Assembly (NCBI GenBank): GCA_050257855.1
Contig: JBLMXQ010000133.1
Coordinates: 1 to 64,000 of the forward strand
From: JBLMXQ01 sp050257855
GTDB taxonomy: Bacteria; Acidobacteriota; Vicinamibacteria; Vicinamibacterales; CAVVIG01
DNA: 64,000 nucleotides
Reading direction: 5' to 3'
Part shown: positions 1 through 9,785 of the stretch, one piece after another
Layout of the letters: every line of letters starts with the position of its first letter
Position numbering within the stretch: position 1 is the first letter of the stretch
The notes under the pieces: model-generated
What the model was told of the DNA's origin: nothing
Databases searched by the model: none
Seen by the model: the letters and a program-made list of their open reading frames with translations, nothing else
Made by a program: the position numbers and the translations under genes

Positions 1-2315
<2,315 letters not shown>

Positions 2316-2378
2316 ATCGTCGACCGACTGGAATCGCACGCGTCATGCCACCGGTTGCCCGGCACGCGCGTCCAACGA

Positions 2379-2813
2379 TCAGCCCCCGGTGATTTCCGAT
2401 TCCAGACGAATGGGCGTGGACAGGGACGCAGAGACCAGGCAGGTCTTCTCGCTCTTCTCGAGGAGCCGAAGCGCGCGATCGCGATCCGTCCCGGGCGCGA
2501 CCGTCAGCCTGGGTCGCAGCACGATCTCCGTGAACCGCGTGACTCCGTCCAGGCGATCGACCGTTCCCGTCGCGTCCAGTTCGAGATTGAGGATGTCGAT
2601 CTTCGACAGGCGCGCAATCGCGCGCAGCGTGAAGAGAAAACACGTCTGCACCGACGCGAGCAGGAGGTGTTCCGGGCTCCACGCATCCCCGGGACCGTCG
2701 TAATCGACCGGCGGCGCGGTACGAAGGTCGGGGATGCCGGGCGTGGATACCTGCGCGTAGCCTGACGCGCCCCCGGTCAGATGGACGGCATAGCGATGCG
2801 GCAGCGGTTTCAC
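2379..2813 (-). CDS. OsmC family peroxiredoxin-like protein
   Basis: Small (144 aa) OsmC/Ohr-type protein. The family reduces organic hydroperoxides through a Cys pair. The OsmC core is visible: SPEHLLLASVQTCFLFTL carries the first cysteine (about residue 58), and the C-terminal KSEKTCLVSASL carries the second. The start is GTG, with a GGGAG/GAGG ribosome-binding stretch just upstream. It probably forms a two-gene unit with the P-type ATPase. A weak GG-N10-GC element (TGGATTAGCCTTAGC, 2851-2865, minus strand) lies about 40 nt upstream, but it is poor at both boxes. Role inferred: oxidative stress defence. Confidence 0.9.
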   Translation of the reverse strand: MKPLPHRYAVHLTGGASGYAQVSTPGIPDLRTAPPVDYDGPGDAWSPEHLLLASVQTCFLFTLRAIARLSKIDILNLELDATGTVDRLDGVTRFTEIVLRPRLTVAPGTDRDRALRLLEKSEKTCLVSASLSTPIRLESEITGG

Positions 2814-2857
2814 GCCTCTACTCCCTTCGACGCCAGCTCCTTCCCTACAGGCTAAGG

Positions 2858-3027
2858 CTAATCCAGGTCGCGGAGCTCGTCGTCCACCTTCGCCTCGTCG
2901 GCCGGATTCACCAGCGCGAGCCCGGCGTCTGGCGCAAGTCGATCGCGCGCGCTTCGCGCTCGAGATCCGGTCCGGTCAGCGGCGGTCCGACCGACAGCGC
3001 CAGCACGGCCGCGAGAATCGGAGGCAT
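2858..3027 (-). pseudogene. possible short exported peptide broken by a frameshift
   Basis: An ATG at 3027 with an AAGG stretch upstream opens a 39-codon frame (MPPILAAVLALSVGPPLTG...) that looks like a signal peptide. It stops after a GSRW ending. The -1/+1 neighbouring frame then reads LALVNPADEAKVDDELRDLD to a stop at 2858, a sensible acidic C-terminus. Together they would make a protein of about 56 aa with one indel near 2935. I do not recognise the family, and this may be non-coding. The rest of the 2814-3233 gap holds only the peroxidase promoter and leader. Confidence 0.22.
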
Positions 3028-3130
3028 CACGTCGCCTTTTCGGAGAGCTGCGAAACGAGGACCGCGCGCAGCGACCGGAAAGTCCGGCGGTTCCTGAGTT
3101 GGCGCCGCGCATTCGGCGAAAAGCGCGAAC

Positions 3131-3145
3131 CGGCACGCGTCTGGC
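3131..3145 (+). promoter_or_regulatory. sigma-54-like promoter, peroxidase gene
   Basis: CGGCACGCGTCTGGC has GG-N10-GC spacing. The -24 box (GGCACG) is excellent, but the -12 box is TGGC instead of TTGC. The inferred start near 3157 leaves a leader of about 77 nt. It is weaker than the other sites. Confidence 0.4.
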
Positions 3146-3233
3146 GTCGGATTTCCGGCGCTCTGCATCCCACGCAGCACGTCTGCGCACGGCCCTGATC
3201 TTGAAGATCGATCCGTCCGGAAGGAGTGTTCCC

Positions 3234-4271
3234 ATGCGATCTCTTCGTCACCTGATGCTGCTCGCGGCGCTGGCTCTGGCCGCCCGCGTGTTCGCGGCAG
3301 ACAGCCTGATGACCGCCGCGCAGGCGAAATTCAAGCCGATTCCAGCGGCGCCGCCCGCGCTGACGGGAAACCCCGCGACCCCCGCCAGGATCGAACTGGG
3401 GAAGATGCTGTACTTCGATCCGAGAATCTCAGCCAGCCATGCGATCAGCTGCAATTCCTGCCACAGCGTGGGGCTCGCCGGCGCCGACGCCGAGGAGACG
3501 TCGATCGGACATCGGTGGCAGCGCGGCGGTCGCAATGCGCCGACCGTCCTGAACGCCGTTTTCAACACGGCGCAGTTCTGGGACGGACGCGCAAAGGATC
3601 TGGAGGAGCAGGCCGGCGGCCCCGTGGTCAACCCGGTCGAGATGGCGTCGCCGCACGAGCATGTCGGCGAGCAGCTCGCGGCCATTCCCGGATACGTCGA
3701 GCAGTTCAAGGCGGCGTTTCCGGGCGAGCCCGCTCCGGTGACGCTGGCGAACGCGCAGAAGGCGATTGCCGTGTTCGAGGCGACGCTGATCACGCCGAAC
3801 GCGCCGTTCGACAAGTATCTCGAGGGCGACGCGTCGGCGCTCACCTCGACGCAGAAGGAAGGGCTGCAGCTGTTCATGGACCAGGGCTGCTCGGAGTGCC
3901 ACAAGGGCGTCAACCTCGGGGGCAGCACGTATGCGCCGTTCGGGGTCGTGGAGAATCCGGGCGCCGAGTTGCTGCCGCCGAACGACAAAGGGCGTTTCAC
4001 CGTGACGAAGACGGTGAGCGACGAGTACGTGTTCAAGGTGCCGACCCTGCGCAACATCGCGCTGACGGCGCCGTACTTTCACACCGGGCGATCGTGGGAT
4101 CTGCGGCAGGCCGTGGGAGTGATGGGCGTGAGCCAGATCGGCGCGCAGCTCACCCCGGAGGAAACGGACAAGATCGTTGCGTTCCTCGACGCCCTCACGG
4201 GCGAGCAGCCGAAGGTTGTCTACCCGATTCTGCCCCCGAGCGTCGCGGCCACTCCGCGGCCCCGGCCGTAG
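3234..4271 (+). CDS. di-haem cytochrome c peroxidase (CcpA/MacA family)
   Basis: Exported di-haem c-type cytochrome that reduces hydrogen peroxide with electrons from periplasmic cytochromes. The protein has 345 aa. A signal peptide (MRSLRHLMLLAALALAARVFAA) precedes two CxxCH sites: C73NSCH77 in the peroxidatic half and C219SECH223 in the electron-transfer half. The conserved PTLRN and Y/FHTG segments (about 275-290) are present. The start is ATG 3234 with a strong AAGGAGTG ribosome-binding site 6 nt upstream; longer upstream starts lack one. A proline-rich tail ends the protein. It is monocistronic. A relative such as a methylamine-utilisation MauG homologue is possible, but length and motifs fit a standard peroxidase. 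Confidence 0.92.
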   Translation: MRSLRHLMLLAALALAARVFAADSLMTAAQAKFKPIPAAPPALTGNPATPARIELGKMLYFDPRISASHAISCNSCHSVGLAGADAEETSIGHRWQRGGRNAPTVLNAVFNTAQFWDGRAKDLEEQAGGPVVNPVEMASPHEHVGEQLAAIPGYVEQFKAAFPGEPAPVTLANAQKAIAVFEATLITPNAPFDKYLEGDASALTSTQKEGLQLFMDQGCSECHKGVNLGGSTYAPFGVVENPGAELLPPNDKGRFTVTKTVSDEYVFKVPTLRNIALTAPYFHTGRSWDLRQAVGVMGVSQIGAQLTPEETDKIVAFLDALTGEQPKVVYPILPPSVAATPRPRP

Positions 4272-4389
4272 CCGCTGCTGAGTACGAGGAGGATTCCGAG
4301 CAGCCAGGGAACGACGTGCGCGGGCGATTTCGTGTGCTGGCCGATACCGAGGCGGTGCCTGACCGACTCGGTGGCGACTGACGTGGTGC

Positions 4390-6366
4390 TTATTGCGGCT
4401 TGACTCCCCGGACCGGGGTTTCGCGCTCCGATGGCGCCCGGCCGGCCTGCGTCAGCGCCTCCCTGACCTCGCTCCCGTCGAGGCTCTCCGATTGCAGCAG
4501 CGCGGCGGACAGCCGGGCGAGAACGTCACGATGCGCCGTGAGCAGCACCTCGGCGCGCGCGAACTGCTCGCCGACGATGCGGCGCACCTCGGCGTCGATC
4601 GTCTCCCGCGTCACGGCGCTGCTGTCGCTCGTCTCGTCGATGGCGGCGCCCAGGTACTGCAGGCGCTGCCCGGCATAGCGCACCGAACCGAGTTTGTCGC
4701 TCATGCCGAACTCCGTGACCATGCGCTTCGCCAGCTGCGTGGCCCGCTGGATGTCGTCCACCGCGCCGGTGCTGATGGTGCCGAGCATCAGGTGCTCCGC
4801 GGCCCGGCCGCCCATCATGATCGCGATCTGGTCCTCGAGCTCTTCGAGCGACAGCAGGTAACGATCCTCCTTGGGCATCTGCATGGTGTAGCCCAGGGCG
4901 CCCCGGCTGCGCGGGATGACGCTGATCTTGCTCACCGGATCGCCGCTCGGGACGAGGCTGGCCACGAGCGCGTGTCCGCATTCATGGAACGCCACGGTCT
5001 CGCGCTCCTTGGGATTCATGACACGGCTGCGCTGCTCGACCCCGCCGACGACGCGCTCGATCGCCGCCTCGAAGTCCGGGAACGTCACGGCGTTCGCGTT
5101 GCGTCGCGCCGACAGGAGCGCGGCCTCGTTGATGACGTTCGCCAGGTCGGCGCCGCTGAATCCCGGCGTGACGCGGGCGGCGCGCTCGAGATCGAAATCG
5201 GGCGCCAGCGCGATCTTCCGGCTGTGGATCTTGAGGATCTGCAGCCGGCCCGTGAGATCCGGGTTGCCCAGAACGACCTGGCGATCGAAGCGGCCTGCCC
5301 GCAGCAGGGCGGGGTCGAGGACTTCCGGCCGGTTCGTCGCTGCCATGATGATCACGGGATTCTCGGCGTCGGCCTTGAAGCCGTCGATTTCCGCCAGCAG
5401 CTGATTCAACGTCTGCTCCCGTTCGTCGTTCGTGACGAGCCGGACCCCGCCGCCGCGGGACTGTCCGATGGCGTCGATCTCGTCGAGGAACACGATCGCG
5501 GGCGCGGCGGCCCGGGCCTGCTCGAAGAGATCGCGCACGCGCGCCGCGCCGACCCCGACGAACATCTCGACGAACTCCGAGCCGCTCGTCTCGAAGAATC
5601 GGACGCCGGCTTCCCCTGCGGTCGCCTTCGCGATGAGCGTCTTGCCGGTCCCAGGCGGGCCGACGAGGAGGACCCCTTTCGGAATCCGTCCCCCGAGACG
5701 GGCGAACCGCTGCGGCGTCTTCAGGAACTGGATGATCTCCTGGAGCTCGGCGATGGCTTCGTCGGCGCCTCCGACGTCCTTGAACGTGACGCCGACTTCT
5801 TCCGCCTTCACCTCGGTCGCCTTGCTCCTGCCGACGCCGAACATGCCGCCGCCCGCCCGCGCGGCGAGGCTTCGACCGGCCAGCGACCACAGCCCGACCA
5901 TCAGCATGAGCGGAACGATCCAGCTGAGAATGAAGGTGCCGACGGGACTCGGCGGCGTACTGGCCCGATACGTGACGTGAGCGGCGCCCAGCTCCCTGAG
6001 CAGGTCCGGGTCGCCGTCCGGAGGCGCGATCGTGACGAACCGGCTCGTGGCCTCCTGAGGAGATTTCGCGGCCGGGTTCCTGATGATTCCTTCAATCCGG
6101 GGGCCGAGCGTGACGTCCACCACCTGTCCCGCCGCGAGCTTCGTCTTGAACTCGCTGTACGGGATCTCCGCCGCCTGCGGCAGGAGCGGGCCGACGATCA
6201 GGTGCAGCAGCCAGACGCCGAGCAGGGCCGCTGCCAGATACGCGATTCCAGTGCGCATCTGGCTCCTGAACGGCGACTGGCGATCCCCGCCCCGCTCCCG
6301 CTGATTGTCCCTGTCACCGCTGCCGCGGCCGACCGCGGGCGGACGGGGCGAAGGGGACGCTGCCAT
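4390..6366 (-). CDS. ftsH: ATP-dependent zinc metalloprotease FtsH
   Basis: Membrane-anchored AAA+ protease that degrades unassembled membrane proteins and regulatory proteins. The protein has 658 aa. Order: cytosolic basic N-tail, TM1 (about 40-57), periplasmic domain, TM2 (about 143-162), AAA module with Walker A GPPGTGKT (236-243) and Walker B IVFLDEID, then the protease site HECGH (461-465) with the distal zinc-ligand region STGAVDDIQRAT. I chose ATG 6366 because GAGGAG lies 7 nt upstream; an ATG 15 nt earlier lacks this. The N-terminal extension of about 35 residues rich in Arg/Gly before TM1 is unusual. It follows the HdeD gene by 42 nt and is probably transcribed from the same promoter. 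Confidence 0.96.
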   Translation of the reverse strand: MAASPSPRPPAVGRGSGDRDNQRERGGDRQSPFRSQMRTGIAYLAAALLGVWLLHLIVGPLLPQAAEIPYSEFKTKLAAGQVVDVTLGPRIEGIIRNPAAKSPQEATSRFVTIAPPDGDPDLLRELGAAHVTYRASTPPSPVGTFILSWIVPLMLMVGLWSLAGRSLAARAGGGMFGVGRSKATEVKAEEVGVTFKDVGGADEAIAELQEIIQFLKTPQRFARLGGRIPKGVLLVGPPGTGKTLIAKATAGEAGVRFFETSGSEFVEMFVGVGAARVRDLFEQARAAAPAIVFLDEIDAIGQSRGGGVRLVTNDEREQTLNQLLAEIDGFKADAENPVIIMAATNRPEVLDPALLRAGRFDRQVVLGNPDLTGRLQILKIHSRKIALAPDFDLERAARVTPGFSGADLANVINEAALLSARRNANAVTFPDFEAAIERVVGGVEQRSRVMNPKERETVAFHECGHALVASLVPSGDPVSKISVIPRSRGALGYTMQMPKEDRYLLSLEELEDQIAIMMGGRAAEHLMLGTISTGAVDDIQRATQLAKRMVTEFGMSDKLGSVRYAGQRLQYLGAAIDETSDSSAVTRETIDAEVRRIVGEQFARAEVLLTAHRDVLARLSAALLQSESLDGSEVREALTQAGRAPSERETPVRGVKPQ

Positions 6367-6408
6367 CGACGCACTCCTCACGCTGCGCGGCCCGGCATCG
6401 GACCCGCC

Positions 6409-6960
6409 TCATGCCGCAACCACGTGCTTCCGCGCCCGACGGACCTCGAACCCGCCGATGATGAGCATGATGCCCCAGACGATCGCGTAGCTCGCGATCA
6501 CCCAGAGAAGCGCCAGCGCACCGGCACCGGGCCGCCACAGCATCAGAATCCCGAACGCCACGCCCAGGATGCCGCCGACCGCGAGCCAGAACTCATTCGT
6601 GAGCTCGTGGCGCAGTCTGATGGCTGCATAGACCTGCAGGAGTCCCACGATGATCGCCCACGCAGCGATATACAGGAGCAGGGCCACCGCCGTGATGACC
6701 GGATTGAGGAGCGTCAGCATGCCGATGCCGATGCCCACCAGTCCATGAAGCAGCACGATCCACCAGTCCGGGGTGATCGTGCGTCCGGCGATCGCCGTTG
6801 CCAGGGCGAAGACCCCGTCGACGAAGGCATACGCCCCGAAGACCAGGATCAGCCCGGCCACCGTCGCTGCAGGCATCGTGAAGGCGAGCACGCCAAACAG
6901 GACGGCAATCACGCCACGGACGACGAAGACCCACCAGTACCGCGAGAAGAACATCAACAT
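6409..6960 (-). CDS. HdeD family (DUF308) membrane protein
   Basis: 183-aa integral membrane protein with about six hydrophobic helices in paired repeats. Its N-terminus (FSRYWWVFVVRGVIAVLFG) and the internal WWIVLLHGLVGI repeat are typical of HdeD/DUF308. The E. coli member is linked to acid resistance at high density; the molecular activity is unknown. ATG 6960 is preceded by GGGGG at a suitable distance. It is the first gene of an hdeD-ftsH unit, with a sigma-54-like element (7041-7056) about 80 nt upstream. The pairing suggests membrane protein quality control under stress. Confidence 0.88.
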   Translation of the reverse strand: MLMFFSRYWWVFVVRGVIAVLFGVLAFTMPAATVAGLILVFGAYAFVDGVFALATAIAGRTITPDWWIVLLHGLVGIGIGMLTLLNPVITAVALLLYIAAWAIIVGLLQVYAAIRLRHELTNEFWLAVGGILGVAFGILMLWRPGAGALALLWVIASYAIVWGIMLIIGGFEVRRARKHVVAA

Positions 6961-7040
6961 GACAAACCCCCAGCCAGCTGCGGAGCTGTTTTCTCTGGTT
7001 GAACCCGCGCCAGCACAGATGCACGGGTACCCTCAAAATG

Positions 7041-7056
7041 AGCAACGGGCGTACCG
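7041..7056 (-). promoter_or_regulatory. sigma-54-like promoter, hdeD-ftsH
   Basis: On the minus strand the sequence is CGGTACGCCCGTTGCT: GG-N10-GC with a perfect TTGCT -12 box and GGTAC at -24. The inferred start near 7030 gives a leader of about 70 nt before the hdeD-like gene. Confidence 0.6.
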
Positions 7057-7203
7057 AAGAATCGCGAGCCGGCACCACGCAGACAGCGGGCCGCCGCGTG
7101 CGCATGAGAACAGTTCGCTGCCGTCCCTTACGCGTTCCCGCCGTAGGCGCCGGGAATCCGGCAGTATGTCCGGGCGCCGTGCACAACGACCCTCGGCGTC
7201 CAG

Positions 7204-7218
7204 GGGCACCTCTCTTGC
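7204..7218 (+). promoter_or_regulatory. sigma-54-like promoter, glgP
   Basis: GGGCACCTCTCTTGC has GG-N10-GC with GGCAC and TTGC boxes. It is nearly identical to the site at 16700. The predicted start (near 7230) is only about 9 nt from the ATG at 7239. Confidence 0.65.
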
Positions 7219-7238
7219 GACACCTGGGTGAATTGCAG

Positions 7239-9758
7239 ATGCCGTCGCCGCCCGACCCGTCATCCCGTTCCCTGCCGGAGCCGCTGGCGCGGCTCTCCAG
7301 TCTCGCTCTCGATTTGCACTGGGCGTGGAATCACGCAGGGGACGCGGTCTGGAGGCAGCTGGACGAGGTGCTCTGGGAGCGCACTCAGAACCCGTGGCTC
7401 CTGCTGCAGTACGTGCCATTCGAGCGACTCCAGCGTCTCGCCCGCGACCAGGGGTTTCTGCGCGATCTGCAGGTACTCGAGGAATCCCGCGAGCGGTACC
7501 GGGCCACGCCGCCCTGGCGCCCGCCGGGTGCGACGTCGCTTCCGCGGGTGGCGTACTTCAGCATGGAGTTCGGCCTTCACGAGGCGCTGCCGCTGTACGC
7601 CGGCGGCCTCGGCATCCTCGCCGGCGATTACCTGAAGACCGCGAGCGACCTCGATACGCCGGTGGTCGGCATCGGCATTCTCTGGCAGCAGGGCTACTTC
7701 CGTCAGGTGCTCGATGCCGCCGGCCGGCAGACCGAGCTCTATCCGTTCAACGAGCCGGCCAGCCTGCCCGTCCAGCCGGTCGTCAGCGCGGGCCGTGACC
7801 GCCTCCGAATCCCGATCGCGCTTGCGGGGCGCACGATCCTGCTTCGAGCCTGGCAGGTCACGGTCGGCCGGACGATGCTGTATCTGCTCGACAGCAACGA
7901 CCCGTTCAATGCACCGGCGGACCGGGGCCTGACGAGCACGCTGTATGGCGGCAACACCGAGGTCCGCCTGCTCCAGGAGATCATCCTCGGAGTGGGCGGC
8001 TGGCGCCTCGCTCGGGCGCTCGACCTGGGAATCGAGATCTGTCATCTCAACGAGGGACATGCGGCGCTGGTGGTGATCGAGCGGGCCCGCCACTTCATGC
8101 AGCAGCACGACACGACGTTTCGGGAAGCGCTGTGGACGACGCGCGCCGGCAACGTGTTCACGACCCACACGGCCGTGCCTGCCGGGTTCGATACGTTCGC
8201 GGCCGACGCGATCGAGAGGTATCGACCGTACCTCGACGAATACATCCGCAGCCTGGGCGTTCCATGGTCCGAACTGCTCGCGCTCGGGCGCCGGAATCCT
8301 GACGATGCGCAGGAACCGTTCAACATGGCGTGGCTGGCGATGCGCGGCTGCTCGTGGGTGAACGGCGTCAGCACGTTGCACGGCGCAGTGAGCCGACGGT
8401 TGTTCGCCGGGCTGTTTCCGCGCCGGCCCTGGCAGGAGGTACCGATCGGCCACGTCACCAACGGCGTCCACGTGCCGTCGTGGGATTCGCCCTGGACCGA
8501 CGCGCTCTGGACCCGCACGGCGGGGAAGGAGCGGTGGCGCGGCGATGTCTCGGCGCTGGCCGCGGACATGCTTCGCCTGTCGGACGAGGACCTGTGGCGG
8601 GTCCGCGCGCGCGAGCGCGCCGACCTCGTGCGTTACGCGCGCGAGCGGCTCCTGCGGAAACTGGCGCGGCATCGAGGCCTGGACGCGGCTGCCCGAACGG
8701 CCGGCGAGGTGCTGCATCCCGACGCGCTGACGCTGGGATTCGCCCGACGCTTCGCCGGCTACAAACGGCCGAATCTTCTGCTCGCGGACCCGGCGCGGCT
8801 GCTCGACCTGCTCACCAGCGCACGACGACCCGTTCAGATCATCGTCGCGGGCAAGGCGCACCCCCGCGACGAGGAAAGCAAGGCGTTGATCCAGCAGTGG
8901 GCGCAATTTGCCGCCCGACCGGAGGCGCGGGCGCACGTCGTCTTTCTCGACGATTACGACATGCGGCTGGCGGCCGAGCTCGTGCAGGGCGTCGACGTGT
9001 GGATCAGCACGCCGCGGCGGCCCTGGGAGGCGAGCGGCACCAGCGGCATGAAGGTCCTCGTGAACGGCGGGCTGAACCTCTCGACGCTCGACGGCTGGTG
9101 GGCGGAGGCCTTCGATCGCGACTACGGCTGGGCGCTCGGCGACCGGGTCGAGCGCCCGGACGACGACGAGCAGGAGGCGCTGCAGCTGTACGCGCTCCTG
9201 GAGCAGGAGGTGATTCCCACGTTCTACGAGCGCGATGCCGACGGGTTTCCCCGCCGGTGGATCGCGATGATGCGGGCGAGCATGGCGCGCCTGGCGCCAC
9301 GATTCAGCAGCGTGCGGATGCTCCAGGAGTACGTCGAGCGCGCATATCTGCCGGCCGCCGCGTCGTACCGCCGCCGCGCGGCCCGGGAGAACGGCGTGTC
9401 GCAGGATCTCGAGAGGTGGTCGCGGCGCCTCGAACGGTACTGGTCAGGTATTCGCTTCGGCGAGATGACGGCCTGCGGGAACGGAGGGCGGTTGACGGTA
9501 TCGGTTCCCGTTCTTCTCGGAGAAGTCGCCCGCGATGCCGTGCGGGTGGAGCTCTACGCCGACCCGGAGGACGGCGGGGAAGCGTTCGTGCAGCAGATGG
9601 GGGAGGTCGAGGAGGTCTCCGACGGACCGAACGCCTGGATCTACAGTGCGACGATCGACACGGCTCGTCCGCCTGGGGATTTCACGGCCCGCGTCGTTCC
9701 CTGTCATCCGGAAGCGCACATCCCGATGGAGAATCCTCTCATCGCGTGGCAGCGTTGA
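7239..9758 (+). CDS. glgP: alpha-glucan (glycogen/maltodextrin) phosphorylase
   Basis: Cytosolic GT35 enzyme that phosphorolyses alpha-1,4-glucans to glucose-1-phosphate, mobilising stored glycogen. The protein has 839 aa and is of the shorter bacterial class with the N-terminal DUF3417 segment (LPEPLARLSSLALDLHWAW). Phosphorylase signatures are RVAYFSMEFGLHEALPLYAGG (about 104-124, read in parts), HLNEGH and FARRFAGYKRPNL. The pyridoxal-phosphate lysine lies in GTSGMK (Lys605). ATG 7239 is favoured because DUF3417 begins immediately after it, although no good ribosome-binding site precedes it. It is divergent from hdeD-ftsH, with back-to-back sigma-54-like elements in the 278-nt gap. Confidence 0.93.
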   Translation: MPSPPDPSSRSLPEPLARLSSLALDLHWAWNHAGDAVWRQLDEVLWERTQNPWLLLQYVPFERLQRLARDQGFLRDLQVLEESRERYRATPPWRPPGATSLPRVAYFSMEFGLHEALPLYAGGLGILAGDYLKTASDLDTPVVGIGILWQQGYFRQVLDAAGRQTELYPFNEPASLPVQPVVSAGRDRLRIPIALAGRTILLRAWQVTVGRTMLYLLDSNDPFNAPADRGLTSTLYGGNTEVRLLQEIILGVGGWRLARALDLGIEICHLNEGHAALVVIERARHFMQQHDTTFREALWTTRAGNVFTTHTAVPAGFDTFAADAIERYRPYLDEYIRSLGVPWSELLALGRRNPDDAQEPFNMAWLAMRGCSWVNGVSTLHGAVSRRLFAGLFPRRPWQEVPIGHVTNGVHVPSWDSPWTDALWTRTAGKERWRGDVSALAADMLRLSDEDLWRVRARERADLVRYARERLLRKLARHRGLDAAARTAGEVLHPDALTLGFARRFAGYKRPNLLLADPARLLDLLTSARRPVQIIVAGKAHPRDEESKALIQQWAQFAARPEARAHVVFLDDYDMRLAAELVQGVDVWISTPRRPWEASGTSGMKVLVNGGLNLSTLDGWWAEAFDRDYGWALGDRVERPDDDEQEALQLYALLEQEVIPTFYERDADGFPRRWIAMMRASMARLAPRFSSVRMLQEYVERAYLPAAASYRRRAARENGVSQDLERWSRRLERYWSGIRFGEMTACGNGGRLTVSVPVLLGEVARDAVRVELYADPEDGGEAFVQQMGEVEEVSDGPNAWIYSATIDTARPPGDFTARVVPCHPEAHIPMENPLIAWQR

Positions 9759-9785
9759 TCCCGACGTCCGGGCTCGAGACGGGGC

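Noticed and set aside
2851..2865. TGGATTAGCCTTAGC as a sigma-54 promoter for the OsmC gene
   Set aside because: Spacing is right but both boxes deviate (GGAT, TAGC); not listed as a feature.
4393..7002. Long plus-strand open frame (869 codons) opposite ftsH and hdeD
   Set aside because: It is the antisense shadow of real high-GC genes; composition is Arg/Asp/His-rich with no recognisable domain.
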